This document shows, in pieces, positions 23,858-32,684 of a stretch of DNA of 64,000 nucleotides (positions are counted from its first letter, which is position 1; the number at the start of each line of letters is the position of its first letter). The notes beneath the pieces were generated by a model. It was not told the origin of the DNA, did not search any database, and saw nothing but the letters and a program-made list of their open reading frames with translations. The position numbers and the translations under genes were made by a program. Origin of the DNA: CAYFFZ01 sp049976505. Its GTDB lineage: Archaea > Thermoproteota > Nitrososphaeria > Conexivisphaerales > UBA164. The stretch spans positions 23,253-87,252 of the forward strand of contig JBMFIC010000006.1 of assembly GCA_049976505.1 (NCBI GenBank). Direction: 5' to 3'.

Positions 23858-26800
23858 AGTCGGTCTTCGAGAAAAGATGGGCCATCATCAGGAACATCCT
23901 TGAGACCGAGGGGATAGCAAGGCAGCACCTCAACTCCTATAATCAGTTCATAAAGAAGGGGATGCAGAGCATAGTAAACGAAGTCGGGGAGGTTGAGATC
24001 GAGTCTCCGCTTGGCAAGTATAAGATAAAGCTGGGGAAGATCGAAATCGGCAAGCCTAAAGTCGTCGAGCACGACGGCTCGGAGAACTACATCAAGCCCA
24101 TGGAGGCAAGGCTGAGAAACCTGACGTACGCGGCTCCGCTCTATCTTGAGATGCAGATAGTTGATTCTGATCCCACTATAAGCAGACCGTTCAGGGTTCA
24201 CATTGGAAACCTTCCAGTGATGGTCAAATCTGACGTCTGTGTGCTCAACGGGCTTTCGGAGCAAGAGCTGATAGATCTGGGTGAGGACCCGAACGATCCT
24301 GGTGGCTACTTTATAATAAACGGAAGTGAAAGGATCATCATAGGACTTGAGGACATTTCGCCCAACAAGATACTTGTGGAGAGGGAGAAAAGCGGAACAT
24401 CGGTTGTTTACAGGGCCGTGGTGCACTCCTCAATCGTCGGGTTCAGGTCAAAGGTTGAGATGCTGATAAAGAACGACAACGTGATCTACGTAAAGATCCC
24501 GATACTGCCAACCGAGGTCCCGTTCGTCATCCTGATGAAGGCCCTGGGCATTACTAAGGATGTGGAAATAGCCAACGCAGTCTCGCCCAGGCCTGAGATT
24601 CAGGAGGAGCTCGTTCCTACCTTTGAGAAGAGCGAAGTGAACACACAGGATGAAGCGATAATGTACATAGGAAACAGGCTGGCTCACGGCCAGGCTGATG
24701 AGATAAGGTACAAGAGGGCCGAGCAGCTCATTGACGTCTACCTGCTGCCTCATCTCGGGAAGTCTCCCGAATCAAGGCGCGATAAGGCGATGTTCCTGGC
24801 CGAGATGGCCAACAAGCTGATTCAGCTTAAGCTCGGCTACATCGTGCCTGATGACAGGGACCACTATGGCAACAAGGTCATCAAGTTTGCTGGCGAGCAG
24901 CTCGCGGACATATTCAGGACTGCGTTCAAGAACCTGATAAGGGACATGAAGTATCAGCTGGACAGGGCAGGAGGAAGGAAAGGTCCGAACGTCGTGCAGG
25001 CGGTTATAAGGCCAGGCATAATTACCGACAAGATTACCAACGCTATAGCTACCGGCAACTGGGGAAGGGGCAGGGTTGGCATCACCCAGCTGCTCGACAG
25101 GACGAACAGGCTTTCAACTATAAGCCATCTGAGGAGGATCCAGTCCCCGCTAAGCAGGACCCAGCCGAACTTTGAGGCAAGGGAGCTGCACGGAACGCAG
25201 TTCGGTAGGATATGCCCCGTTGAGACCCCCGAGGGCAGCAACTGTGGCCTGGTAAAGAACCTCGCGCTCACGGCGGTCATATCTGTCGCTCACGACTTCG
25301 AGCCCCTAAAGGAGAAGATACTGCCGGTCCTCACAGGAAAGGGCGATAAGGTGTTCCTCGATGGAAGGTTCCTCGGCTACACCGATGCCGAGAAGACCGC
25401 CAAGAGGCTCAGGGAGATGAGGAGGAACGGCGAGCTGCCCTACGACGTCAGCATTTCGGTCTACTATCCTGCAGACCCGCGTGGTGAAAGAAGGCTAATA
25501 ATAAGCGCCAACGCCGGAAGGGTTCTGAGGCCGCTAATAGTGGTTGAGAGGGGCAAGCCGAAGCTCACCGATGAGCACATAGAGAAGCTTGAGAACGGCG
25601 AGATCACGTGGAGGGACCTCCTGAGGATGGGCGTCATCGAGCTTCTGGACGCAGATGAGGAGGACAACATGCTGGTTGCCGTTGATGAATATCACATATC
25701 GAACGAGACAACCCACATGGAGATCTACCCGCCTGCAATACTCGGCGCAGTTGCCTCCATAATACCCTACATCGAGTACAATCAGTCACCCAGGAACACT
25801 TACGAGGCGGCGATGGCCAAGCAGGCCCTCGGATTCAGCGTAGCGAACATAAATCAGGCATTGTACGTGAGAGGACACCTTCTCGAGTACCCGCAGAAGC
25901 CTCTGGTCACAACCAAGGCGTTCAAGCTTCTGAACCTCGATGAGGCTCCTATAGGGTTCAACGCGGTAGTAGCGGTCATAAGCTTTGAGGGCTACAACAT
26001 AGAGGACGCAATAATACTCAACAGGGCCAGCATCGAAAGAGGCCTCGGAAGATCCTACTTCTACAGGCTGTACGAGGCTGAGGCGCAGCAGTACCTCGGA
26101 GGAGTGAGGGACAGGTTCGAGGTGCCGCAGCCTGAGAGCAACGTGAGGGGATACAAGGGAGAGAAGTACTACCGTAACCTTCAGTCAGATGGCGTTGCTT
26201 ATCCCAACGCGGAGGTCAAGGGGGGAGACGTGCTCATAGCTAGGCTCAGCCCGCCGAGGTTCAGCGAGGAGTACAAGGGAATAGAGATCAAGGGACTTTA
26301 CATGAGGGACACCTCGGTCTCGATGCGTCCTAGCGAGAGCGGAGTTGTTGACACGGTTGTAATGACGGAGAGCGTTGAGGGAAACAGGATGTACAAGGTC
26401 AGGGTTAGGGATCACAGGATACCTGAGCTCGGCGACAAGTTCGCCTCCCGGCACGGCCAGAAGGGAGTTGTGGGAATGATAGTTGACCCTGAAGACATGC
26501 CATATACCGAGGACGGAGTCATACCCGACATCATTATCAACCCCCATGCTTTCCCATCAAGGATGACGGTGGGCCAGTTCCTTGAATCGATAGCCGGGAA
26601 GGCAGCTGCCCTGAGGGGCAGGGAGGTGGACGGAACCCCGTTCGAGGGGGAGGACGTCAAGTCCCTTGGAGAGATACTCAAGCAGTATGGCTTCGCCCCA
26701 ACCGGAAAGGAGGTTATGTACGATGGCGTGACCGGCAGGAAGTTTGAGGCTCAGATATTCATAGGAGTGGTCTACTATCAGAAGCTGCACCACATGGTCG

Positions 26801-27168
26801 CGGACAAGATACACGCGAGGGCGAGGGGACAGGTTCAGATGCTCACAAGACAGCCAACCGAGGGAAGGTCAAGAGGTGGAGGCCTTAGGTTTGGGGAGAT
26901 GGAAAGGGACTGCCTTGTGGCATATGGTGCATCAATGCTACTTAAGGACAGGCTGCTTGAGGAGTCCGACAAGACCACGATCTACGTCTGCACAAAGTGC
27001 GGCCTGCTGGCGCACTACAACGCAAAGACCAAGAAGCTGGAGTGTCCGCAGGATGGATCGGACGTCAAGATAGTGCCGCTGAACGTGGCATACGCTTTTA
27101 AGCTTCTCCTGCAAGAGATTATGAGTCTGGGGATTGCTCCCAGGATTAAGGTTAAGGAGGAGATCTGA
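23854..27168 (+). CDS. rpoB: DNA-directed RNA polymerase subunit B (Rpo2), unsplit
   Basis: The 1104-residue second-largest subunit is a single gene, not split into B'' and B'. Conserved segments include TFEVNGSER-like FIINGSERIIIG, RLSTISHLRRIQSPL, GRICPVETPEGSNCGLVKNLAL and GDKFASRHGQKGVVG (about residue 859) for the hybrid-binding region. The C-terminal zinc ribbon reads C-T-K-C then E-C-P-Q-D, so the fourth cysteine ligand is replaced by Asp. It is preceded by rpoH with ATGA overlap and followed by rpoA after 2 nt. Confidence 0.98.
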   Translation: MKSVFEKRWAIIRNILETEGIARQHLNSYNQFIKKGMQSIVNEVGEVEIESPLGKYKIKLGKIEIGKPKVVEHDGSENYIKPMEARLRNLTYAAPLYLEMQIVDSDPTISRPFRVHIGNLPVMVKSDVCVLNGLSEQELIDLGEDPNDPGGYFIINGSERIIIGLEDISPNKILVEREKSGTSVVYRAVVHSSIVGFRSKVEMLIKNDNVIYVKIPILPTEVPFVILMKALGITKDVEIANAVSPRPEIQEELVPTFEKSEVNTQDEAIMYIGNRLAHGQADEIRYKRAEQLIDVYLLPHLGKSPESRRDKAMFLAEMANKLIQLKLGYIVPDDRDHYGNKVIKFAGEQLADIFRTAFKNLIRDMKYQLDRAGGRKGPNVVQAVIRPGIITDKITNAIATGNWGRGRVGITQLLDRTNRLSTISHLRRIQSPLSRTQPNFEARELHGTQFGRICPVETPEGSNCGLVKNLALTAVISVAHDFEPLKEKILPVLTGKGDKVFLDGRFLGYTDAEKTAKRLREMRRNGELPYDVSISVYYPADPRGERRLIISANAGRVLRPLIVVERGKPKLTDEHIEKLENGEITWRDLLRMGVIELLDADEEDNMLVAVDEYHISNETTHMEIYPPAILGAVASIIPYIEYNQSPRNTYEAAMAKQALGFSVANINQALYVRGHLLEYPQKPLVTTKAFKLLNLDEAPIGFNAVVAVISFEGYNIEDAIILNRASIERGLGRSYFYRLYEAEAQQYLGGVRDRFEVPQPESNVRGYKGEKYYRNLQSDGVAYPNAEVKGGDVLIARLSPPRFSEEYKGIEIKGLYMRDTSVSMRPSESGVVDTVVMTESVEGNRMYKVRVRDHRIPELGDKFASRHGQKGVVGMIVDPEDMPYTEDGVIPDIIINPHAFPSRMTVGQFLESIAGKAAALRGREVDGTPFEGEDVKSLGEILKQYGFAPTGKEVMYDGVTGRKFEAQIFIGVVYYQKLHHMVADKIHARARGQVQMLTRQPTEGRSRGGGLRFGEMERDCLVAYGASMLLKDRLLEESDKTTIYVCTKCGLLAHYNAKTKKLECPQDGSDVKIVPLNVAYAFKLLLQEIMSLGIAPRIKVKEEI

Positions 27169-27170
27169 AG

Positions 27171-30100
27171 ATGAGTGAGAACGTATTTCTAAACAGGATT
27201 GGAGCCATCAAGTTCTCCCTGATGTCCCCTGCTGAGATAAGAAAATATGCAGTGGTCGAGATAACCGTTCCGGAGACCTACGACGAGGATGGGATGCCCA
27301 TACAGGGCGGCCTCATGGACAACAGGCTAGGAGTGCTGGAGCCTGGACAGAAGTGTGCCACCTGTGGGAACACCGCAAGCAACTGTCCCGGCCACTTTGG
27401 CTACATAGAGCTCGCCGAGCCAGTTCTTCACATAGCGTTCGTTGATGACGTTTACAAGTTCCTGGTTACAACTTGCAGAAAGTGCGGAAGGCTGCTTCTG
27501 CCAGACGAGGAGATAGAGGCGTACAGAAAGCAGCTTAAGGACTCACATAACAACCCGATGGTGCTGCAGAAGATAACTAAGGAGATAGTCGCAAAGGCGA
27601 GGAAGACAAAGATCTGTCCCCACTGCTCGGCCAAGAAGCTAGAGATAGAGTTCACCAAGCCTCACACGTTCCACGAGATAACCGAGGACGGTGCTCCGGT
27701 AAGGCTGATGCCATCCCAGATAAGGGAGTGGCTAGAGAGGATACCCGACTCCGACGTGGAGGTTCTGGGCTACGATCCGAATTCGGCGAGACCGGAGTGG
27801 ATGATCCTTCAGGTCCTTCCGGTTCCGCCCGTCTCCGTTAGGCCCTCTATTATACTGGAGACTGGAACGAGATCTGAGGACGACCTGACCCACAAGCTCG
27901 TTGACGTTCTAAGGGTCAACCAGAGGGTTGCGGAGGCAAAGGAGTCAGGCACGCCTCCTCTGATAATTCAGGATCTTGCTGATCTTCTCCAGTATCACGT
28001 CACAACCTACTTTGACAACGAGGTCTCGGGCATACCACAGGCGCACCACAGATCAGGCAGGCCTCTGAGGACCCTTGCTCAGAGGCTCAAGGGCAAGGAG
28101 GGAAGGTTCAGGGGCAACCTCTCGGGCAAGAGGGTTGACTTCTCCAGCAGGACGGTCATATCCCCGGATCCGAACATAGACATGGCCGAAGTAGGGGTTC
28201 CGTATGAGGTGGCAAAGAGGCTTACCGTTCCGGAGAGGGTCACGCCGTGGAACATAGAGTTCCTGAAGCAGCTTGTAAGAAATGGGCCAGACAACTATCC
28301 TGGAGCGAACTACGTCATAAGGCCCGATGGCATAAAGATAAGGCTCGACTACGTCCAGGACAGGGAGGCGCTTGCCAACTCTCTGACCTATGATTATATA
28401 GTGGAGAGGCATCTGATGGATGGGGACGTGGTCCTGTTCAACAGACAGCCATCTCTGCACAGGATGTCCATAATGGCTCACTTCGTCAAGGTCCTGCCAG
28501 GCAGGACCTTCAGGCTCCATCCGGCTGTCTGCCCACCGTACAACGCCGACTTCGACGGAGACGAGATGAACCTGCACGTCCCTCAGAGCCTTGACGCTCA
28601 GGCTGAGGCCAAGCACCTTCTTGCCGTGGAGAAGCAGATAATAACCCCTAGGTATGGAGCCCCGATCATGGGAGCCATAAGGGACTACATAACTGGAGCG
28701 TTCCTCCTTACAAAGGATGACACCAGGCTCAGCAGGCAGGACTTCATGAACCTTGCCTACGTTGGAGGCTACAGGGGAGAGGTTCCGGACAAGAAGGAGT
28801 TCACCGGGAAGGAGCTGGTCTCGCTGTTCCTCCCGAAGGACTTCAACTTTGTGGGAAGCTCCAAGTGGGCAGGATCCGGAAAGAACGATGTACTTGTGAA
28901 GAACGGTCAGCTGTTATCCGGAGTCCTTGACAAGGCGTCCCTGGGGGCTGAGGAGCCAGACAGCATGCTGCACAGGATAACCAAGGATTACGGTCCAGAG
29001 ACCGCAAGGAGCCTCCTGAACTCGTTCCTCAAGATATTCAAGGAGTACCTGACAAGAAGGGGCTTCTCTTACGGCTACGATGAGCTGGAGATACCGGATC
29101 ACGTCAAGAGGCAGCTGAAGGAGGTGGTCAAGGAGGCCTACAAGAACTCGCTCAACTATATTGAGATGTACAGGGAGAACAAGCTGCCAATCCTGAAAGG
29201 AATCAAGCCGGAGGACATGCTGGAGAACTATATCATGAGGGAGCTCAGCAGGGCCAGGGACACTGCAGCAAAGCTCGTGGAAAAGGTCATCGATGAAAGG
29301 AACAGCGGATACATAATGGCAAGGACCGGAGCAAGGGGCAGCTCGCTCAACCTGGGCCAGATGATGGCGATGCTGGGCCAGCAGAGCATCAAGGGAAAGA
29401 GAATAACTCGTGGATACACGCTCAGGGCGCTTAGCCACTTTAAGAAGGGCGACATATCCCCTGAGGCAACGGGGTTCATCAGCAGCTCTTTCAGGGACGG
29501 CCTGAGCATACTCGAGTTCTTCTTCCATTCGATGGCAGGAAGAGAGGGACTGGTTGACACCGCAATAAGGACGCAGCAGAGTGGATACCTGCAGAGGAGG
29601 CTGATAAACGCCCTGGAGCACCTGAGGGTTGAGTATGATCTCACGGTAAGGGACCCGGAGGGCGGCATAATTCAGTTCAGGTATGGAGAGGACGGCGTTG
29701 ACGTGTCCAAGAGCGATCACGGTCTCGCGGTCAACGTGAGGAGGTTGGTTGAAATAATAAAGACAAGCGACTCCGGAGAGCCTGCCTCCGAGAGCTACAT
29801 CAGGGCTGAGATCGAGAAGGTCAAGGACAGGCTGAACCCGAAGCTGGTCAAGGACCTGGAGGAGGCCCTTACAGGTTCAGGGCTTAGCGAGAGGGCCGTG
29901 AGCGAAGTCTGCCAGCTAACTGTTGAGAAGTACATGTCCAGCCTTGTGGAGCCAGGCGAGGCGGTTGGTGTTGTGGCGGCCCAGTCAGTTGGGGAGCCGG
30001 GCACGCAGATGACGCTCAGGACCTTCCACTTTGCGGGAGTAAGGGAGAGGGACGTAACGCTCGGCCTGCCGAGGCTCATCGAGCTTCTTGACGCGAGAAA

Positions 30101-30914
30101 GGAGCCAACGACCCCAGTCATGGAGATCTACCTAGATGAGGAGTACAGGTCATCTCCTGAGAAGGCACAGGAGATTGCGAGGTCGATAATATTCACCAGG
30201 CTTGAAAACGTTGTGACCGATACCGCCATAGAGCCTGCAGATGGCGCGATAATATTCACTGTATCCCAGCAGAGGCTCAAGGAGAGGGGCCTGACAATGG
30301 GGGACGTCGCCAAGGCCATTGAGAGCGGCAAGAAGAAGATCGAGATCAGCGGCGACCAGCTCATAGTGTACGTCAATACCTACGACCTGACCAGCCTGCA
30401 GAACGTGAAGAAGAAGCTGCTGAACACCAGGATAAGCGGAATACCAGGCATCACAAACGCAACGGTGGACAAGAAGGACGGGGAGTGGATGATATGGACA
30501 AGCGGCTCGAACCTAGCTAAGGTTCTTACGCTTCCCCACGTGGATCCGACCAGAACCATATCAAACAACGTTCATGAGGTTGCGAACGTGCTTGGAATAG
30601 AGGCAGCTAGGAACGTTCTGATCAAGGAGATAATGGGCGTCCTTCAGGAGCAGGGTCTGGAAGTCGATATAAGGCACATATCTCTGATAGCTGACATAAT
30701 GACCAGCAGGGGAGTTGTGCTGCCTGTTGGAAGACACGGAATAGTCGGCTTCAAGACGAGCGTGCTGGCCAAGGCTGCGTTTGAGATCACGGTTCCGACT
30801 ATAGCAGAGGCCGCTGCCAGAGGGCTCTCCGATGAGCTGCTGGGAGTTACCGAAAACGTAATAGTTGGCTCCACGATTCCAGTTGGTACGGGGATGGTTC
30901 AGCTGTTCATGTAG
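27171..30914 (+). CDS. rpoA: DNA-directed RNA polymerase subunit A, fused A'+A'' (Rpo1)
   Basis: The 1247-residue largest subunit is continuous, whereas most Euryarchaeota and Crenarchaeota split it into A' and A''. N-terminal zinc ligands appear in CATCG...CPGHFGY and CRKCG...CPHCS. The catalytic NADFDGDEMNLH lies near residue 460. The trigger loop region GEAVGVVAAQSVGEPGTQMT and LRTFHFAG lie near residues 925-955, in what would be A''. I see no stop, frameshift or intein. L30e, NusA, S12 and S7 follow in the same operon. Confidence 0.98.
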   Translation: MSENVFLNRIGAIKFSLMSPAEIRKYAVVEITVPETYDEDGMPIQGGLMDNRLGVLEPGQKCATCGNTASNCPGHFGYIELAEPVLHIAFVDDVYKFLVTTCRKCGRLLLPDEEIEAYRKQLKDSHNNPMVLQKITKEIVAKARKTKICPHCSAKKLEIEFTKPHTFHEITEDGAPVRLMPSQIREWLERIPDSDVEVLGYDPNSARPEWMILQVLPVPPVSVRPSIILETGTRSEDDLTHKLVDVLRVNQRVAEAKESGTPPLIIQDLADLLQYHVTTYFDNEVSGIPQAHHRSGRPLRTLAQRLKGKEGRFRGNLSGKRVDFSSRTVISPDPNIDMAEVGVPYEVAKRLTVPERVTPWNIEFLKQLVRNGPDNYPGANYVIRPDGIKIRLDYVQDREALANSLTYDYIVERHLMDGDVVLFNRQPSLHRMSIMAHFVKVLPGRTFRLHPAVCPPYNADFDGDEMNLHVPQSLDAQAEAKHLLAVEKQIITPRYGAPIMGAIRDYITGAFLLTKDDTRLSRQDFMNLAYVGGYRGEVPDKKEFTGKELVSLFLPKDFNFVGSSKWAGSGKNDVLVKNGQLLSGVLDKASLGAEEPDSMLHRITKDYGPETARSLLNSFLKIFKEYLTRRGFSYGYDELEIPDHVKRQLKEVVKEAYKNSLNYIEMYRENKLPILKGIKPEDMLENYIMRELSRARDTAAKLVEKVIDERNSGYIMARTGARGSSLNLGQMMAMLGQQSIKGKRITRGYTLRALSHFKKGDISPEATGFISSSFRDGLSILEFFFHSMAGREGLVDTAIRTQQSGYLQRRLINALEHLRVEYDLTVRDPEGGIIQFRYGEDGVDVSKSDHGLAVNVRRLVEIIKTSDSGEPASESYIRAEIEKVKDRLNPKLVKDLEEALTGSGLSERAVSEVCQLTVEKYMSSLVEPGEAVGVVAAQSVGEPGTQMTLRTFHFAGVRERDVTLGLPRLIELLDARKEPTTPVMEIYLDEEYRSSPEKAQEIARSIIFTRLENVVTDTAIEPADGAIIFTVSQQRLKERGLTMGDVAKAIESGKKKIEISGDQLIVYVNTYDLTSLQNVKKKLLNTRISGIPGITNATVDKKDGEWMIWTSGSNLAKVLTLPHVDPTRTISNNVHEVANVLGIEAARNVLIKEIMGVLQEQGLEVDIRHISLIADIMTSRGVVLPVGRHGIVGFKTSVLAKAAFEITVPTIAEAAARGLSDELLGVTENVIVGSTIPVGTGMVQLFM

Positions 30915-30924
30915 GTGATGAGCG

Positions 30925-31209
30925 ATGGGGATGGATGAGCTGTTAAAGGCGATCTCGCAGGAAAAGAAGATGGTGCTGGGGCTCAGGGAAGTTAAAAAAG
31001 ACTTAAAAAACATCAAGCTGATCATAATGTCCAAAGACTTGACGGAGGAGGAGAAGAAGTCCATTACATCTGGAAACGCTAAAGTCCTGATATACGATGG
31101 CACTCCAAGCCAGCTTGGAAGGGCAATAGGAAGGCCCCATCCTGTTAAGGTCATTGGCCTTAAGTCGATAAGCGAGAGGATCGAGGCAGAGCTGAAGAAG
31201 GTGGGCTGA
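30925..31209 (+). CDS. rpl30e: Ribosomal protein eL30 (L30e)
   Basis: A 94-residue L7Ae-fold large-subunit protein found between rpoA and nusA in many archaea. It contains LGLREVKKDLK, IIMSKDL and the C-terminal SQLGRAIGRPHPVKVIGL, matching L30e more than L7Ae. An AGGTGATG stretch just upstream can serve as ribosome-binding site. ATG 30925 is used here; ATG 30931 is an alternative. Confidence 0.93.
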   Translation: MGMDELLKAISQEKKMVLGLREVKKDLKNIKLIIMSKDLTEEEKKSITSGNAKVLIYDGTPSQLGRAIGRPHPVKVIGLKSISERIEAELKKVG

Positions 31210-31210
31210 T

Positions 31211-31648
31211 ATGTCGGATGAAATAAAGTACACTAACGAGGACCTGAACCTTATAAAGCTATTCGCCCAGATCTCAGGCATAGTCCCAAAGGACCTGATA
31301 AGGGATGACAGGTACAACAGGGTCATAATAGTGGTGAAGAAGGACGAGGTCGGAAAGGCTGTGGGAAAGGATGGCATAAACGTTCAGTACATCAGGAAAA
31401 CCATAAAGAAGGACGTGGTCATCGTTGGATACACAGACGATATAATAGAGTTCGTAAGGGGCATGCTCGGCGATAACGTGAACGCAACCATTAGGGAGGC
31501 TTACTCGCCCAACGGCTCAAAGAGCATAATAATTCAGGTGCCTCAGGAGCAGAAAGGGTTCGTGCTGGGGGCCAAGAAGCAAAACATAGAAAAGATTAAG
31601 TTATTGCTGAAGCGTTATTTTGGGGTGGAAAACGTAAGGGTGGTTTAG
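31211..31648 (+). CDS. nusA: Archaeal NusA-like transcription factor (two KH domains)
   Basis: The 145-residue archaeal NusA retains only the two KH domains. The first has VVKKDEVGKAVGKDGINVQYI, the second QEQKGFVLGAKKQNIEKIKLLL. The S1 and polymerase-binding domains of bacterial NusA are absent, as is normal in archaea. It likely binds nascent RNA. The start is one base after the L30e stop and its stop abuts the S12 start without a gap. Confidence 0.95.
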   Translation: MSDEIKYTNEDLNLIKLFAQISGIVPKDLIRDDRYNRVIIVVKKDEVGKAVGKDGINVQYIRKTIKKDVVIVGYTDDIIEFVRGMLGDNVNATIREAYSPNGSKSIIIQVPQEQKGFVLGAKKQNIEKIKLLLKRYFGVENVRVV

Positions 31649-32089
31649 ATGGGCCGGAAGTCACCTATGGGCGAGTTCGGCGCCAGAGGCCTTAAGAAGA
31701 AGAGACAGAAGTTTAGATGGTCGGATAAATACTACAAGAGGAGAATGCTGAGGCTGGACATAAAGGCTGACCCGCTTGAGGGCGCTCCTATGGCAAGGGG
31801 CATAGTTCTTGAGAAGGTAGGAATAGAGTCAAAGCAGCCCAACTCAGCGGTGAGGAAGTGCGTCAGGGTACAGCTGATCAAGAACGGAAAGCAGATAACG
31901 GCATTTCTTCCTGGAGACGGCGCGCTGAACTACGTTGACGAGCACGACGAGGTAATAGTGGAGGGCATAGGCGGATCGCAGGGAAGGTCAATGGGAGACA
32001 TCCCGGGAGTAAGGTGGAAGGTCGTCAAGGTTAACGGCGTTCCGCTCAAGCTTCTTGTGCTTGGGAAGAGGGAGAAGCCTAAGAGATGA
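31649..32089 (+). CDS. rps12: Ribosomal protein uS12
   Basis: A 146-residue decoding-centre protein. It shows the near-universal KQPNSAVRKCVRVQLIKNG, then FLPGDGALNYVDEHDEV and the GxSQGRSMGDIPG loop typical of archaeal S12. The gene begins immediately after the nusA stop and overlaps the S7 start by four bases. Length and context are standard for the archaeal str-type operon. Confidence 0.98.
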   Translation: MGRKSPMGEFGARGLKKKRQKFRWSDKYYKRRMLRLDIKADPLEGAPMARGIVLEKVGIESKQPNSAVRKCVRVQLIKNGKQITAFLPGDGALNYVDEHDEVIVEGIGGSQGRSMGDIPGVRWKVVKVNGVPLKLLVLGKREKPKR

Positions 32090-32679
32090 GCGAGAAGATC
32101 CTTCTCTTTGATAAGTGGGATTTCAGCGAGGTTCAGGTAAACGACATAAGCCTGCAGAAGGTTATAAACCTGAGCCCGGTCTACTATCCGCACTCCTTCG
32201 GAAGGCACGCCGAGAAGAGGTTCGGAAAGGAGAAGGTCAACATAGTGGAAAGGCTCGTGAACAACATGATGCACTATGGGAAGATATGGGCAAAGAACAC
32301 GGGAAGGATGGCCGGCAAGAAGACAAAGGCAATAAACATAGTGAAGAGCGCGTTCGAGATTATTTACCTAAAGACAAAGAAGAACCCGATACAGGTGCTC
32401 GTCGATGCAGTAATAAACGCAGGTCCAAACGAGGACACTACAAGGATAAGCTATGGTGGAGTTGTGTACCACGTTTCGGTCGACGTCTCCCCGAACAGAA
32501 GGCTTGACCTGGCCCTGAGGTTCATAAGCCAGGGGGCGAGGCTTGCTTCCTGGAAGACTGGCAAGCCGATAGAGGAGGCTCTGGCCGAGGAGCTCATACT
32601 TGCGGCCGAGAACAACCCGAACTCCTACGCCATAAGGAAGAAGCAGGAGCAGGAGAAGATGGCCGCCGCATCAAGGTAA
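32086..32679 (+). CDS. rps7: Ribosomal protein uS7
   Basis: The 197-residue primary 16S rRNA-binding protein of the small-subunit head. Core segments include HSFGRHAEKRFGKEKVNIVERLVN, KKNPIQVLVDAVINAGPNEDTTRISYGG and RRLDLALRFISQGAR. It overlaps S12 by ATGA. In many archaea elongation factor genes follow S7; here the PINA gene follows after 5 nt instead. Confidence 0.98.
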   Translation: MSEKILLFDKWDFSEVQVNDISLQKVINLSPVYYPHSFGRHAEKRFGKEKVNIVERLVNNMMHYGKIWAKNTGRMAGKKTKAINIVKSAFEIIYLKTKKNPIQVLVDAVINAGPNEDTTRISYGGVVYHVSVDVSPNRRLDLALRFISQGARLASWKTGKPIEEALAEELILAAENNPNSYAIRKKQEQEKMAAASR

Positions 32680-32684
32680 CGGAT

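Noticed and set aside
28914..29720. A 268-residue antisense frame inside rpoA
   Set aside because: It lies wholly over highly conserved rpoA codons and has no promoter, no family resemblance and a composition typical of a shadow frame. The same reasoning removed the long antisense frames in rpoB and pyk.
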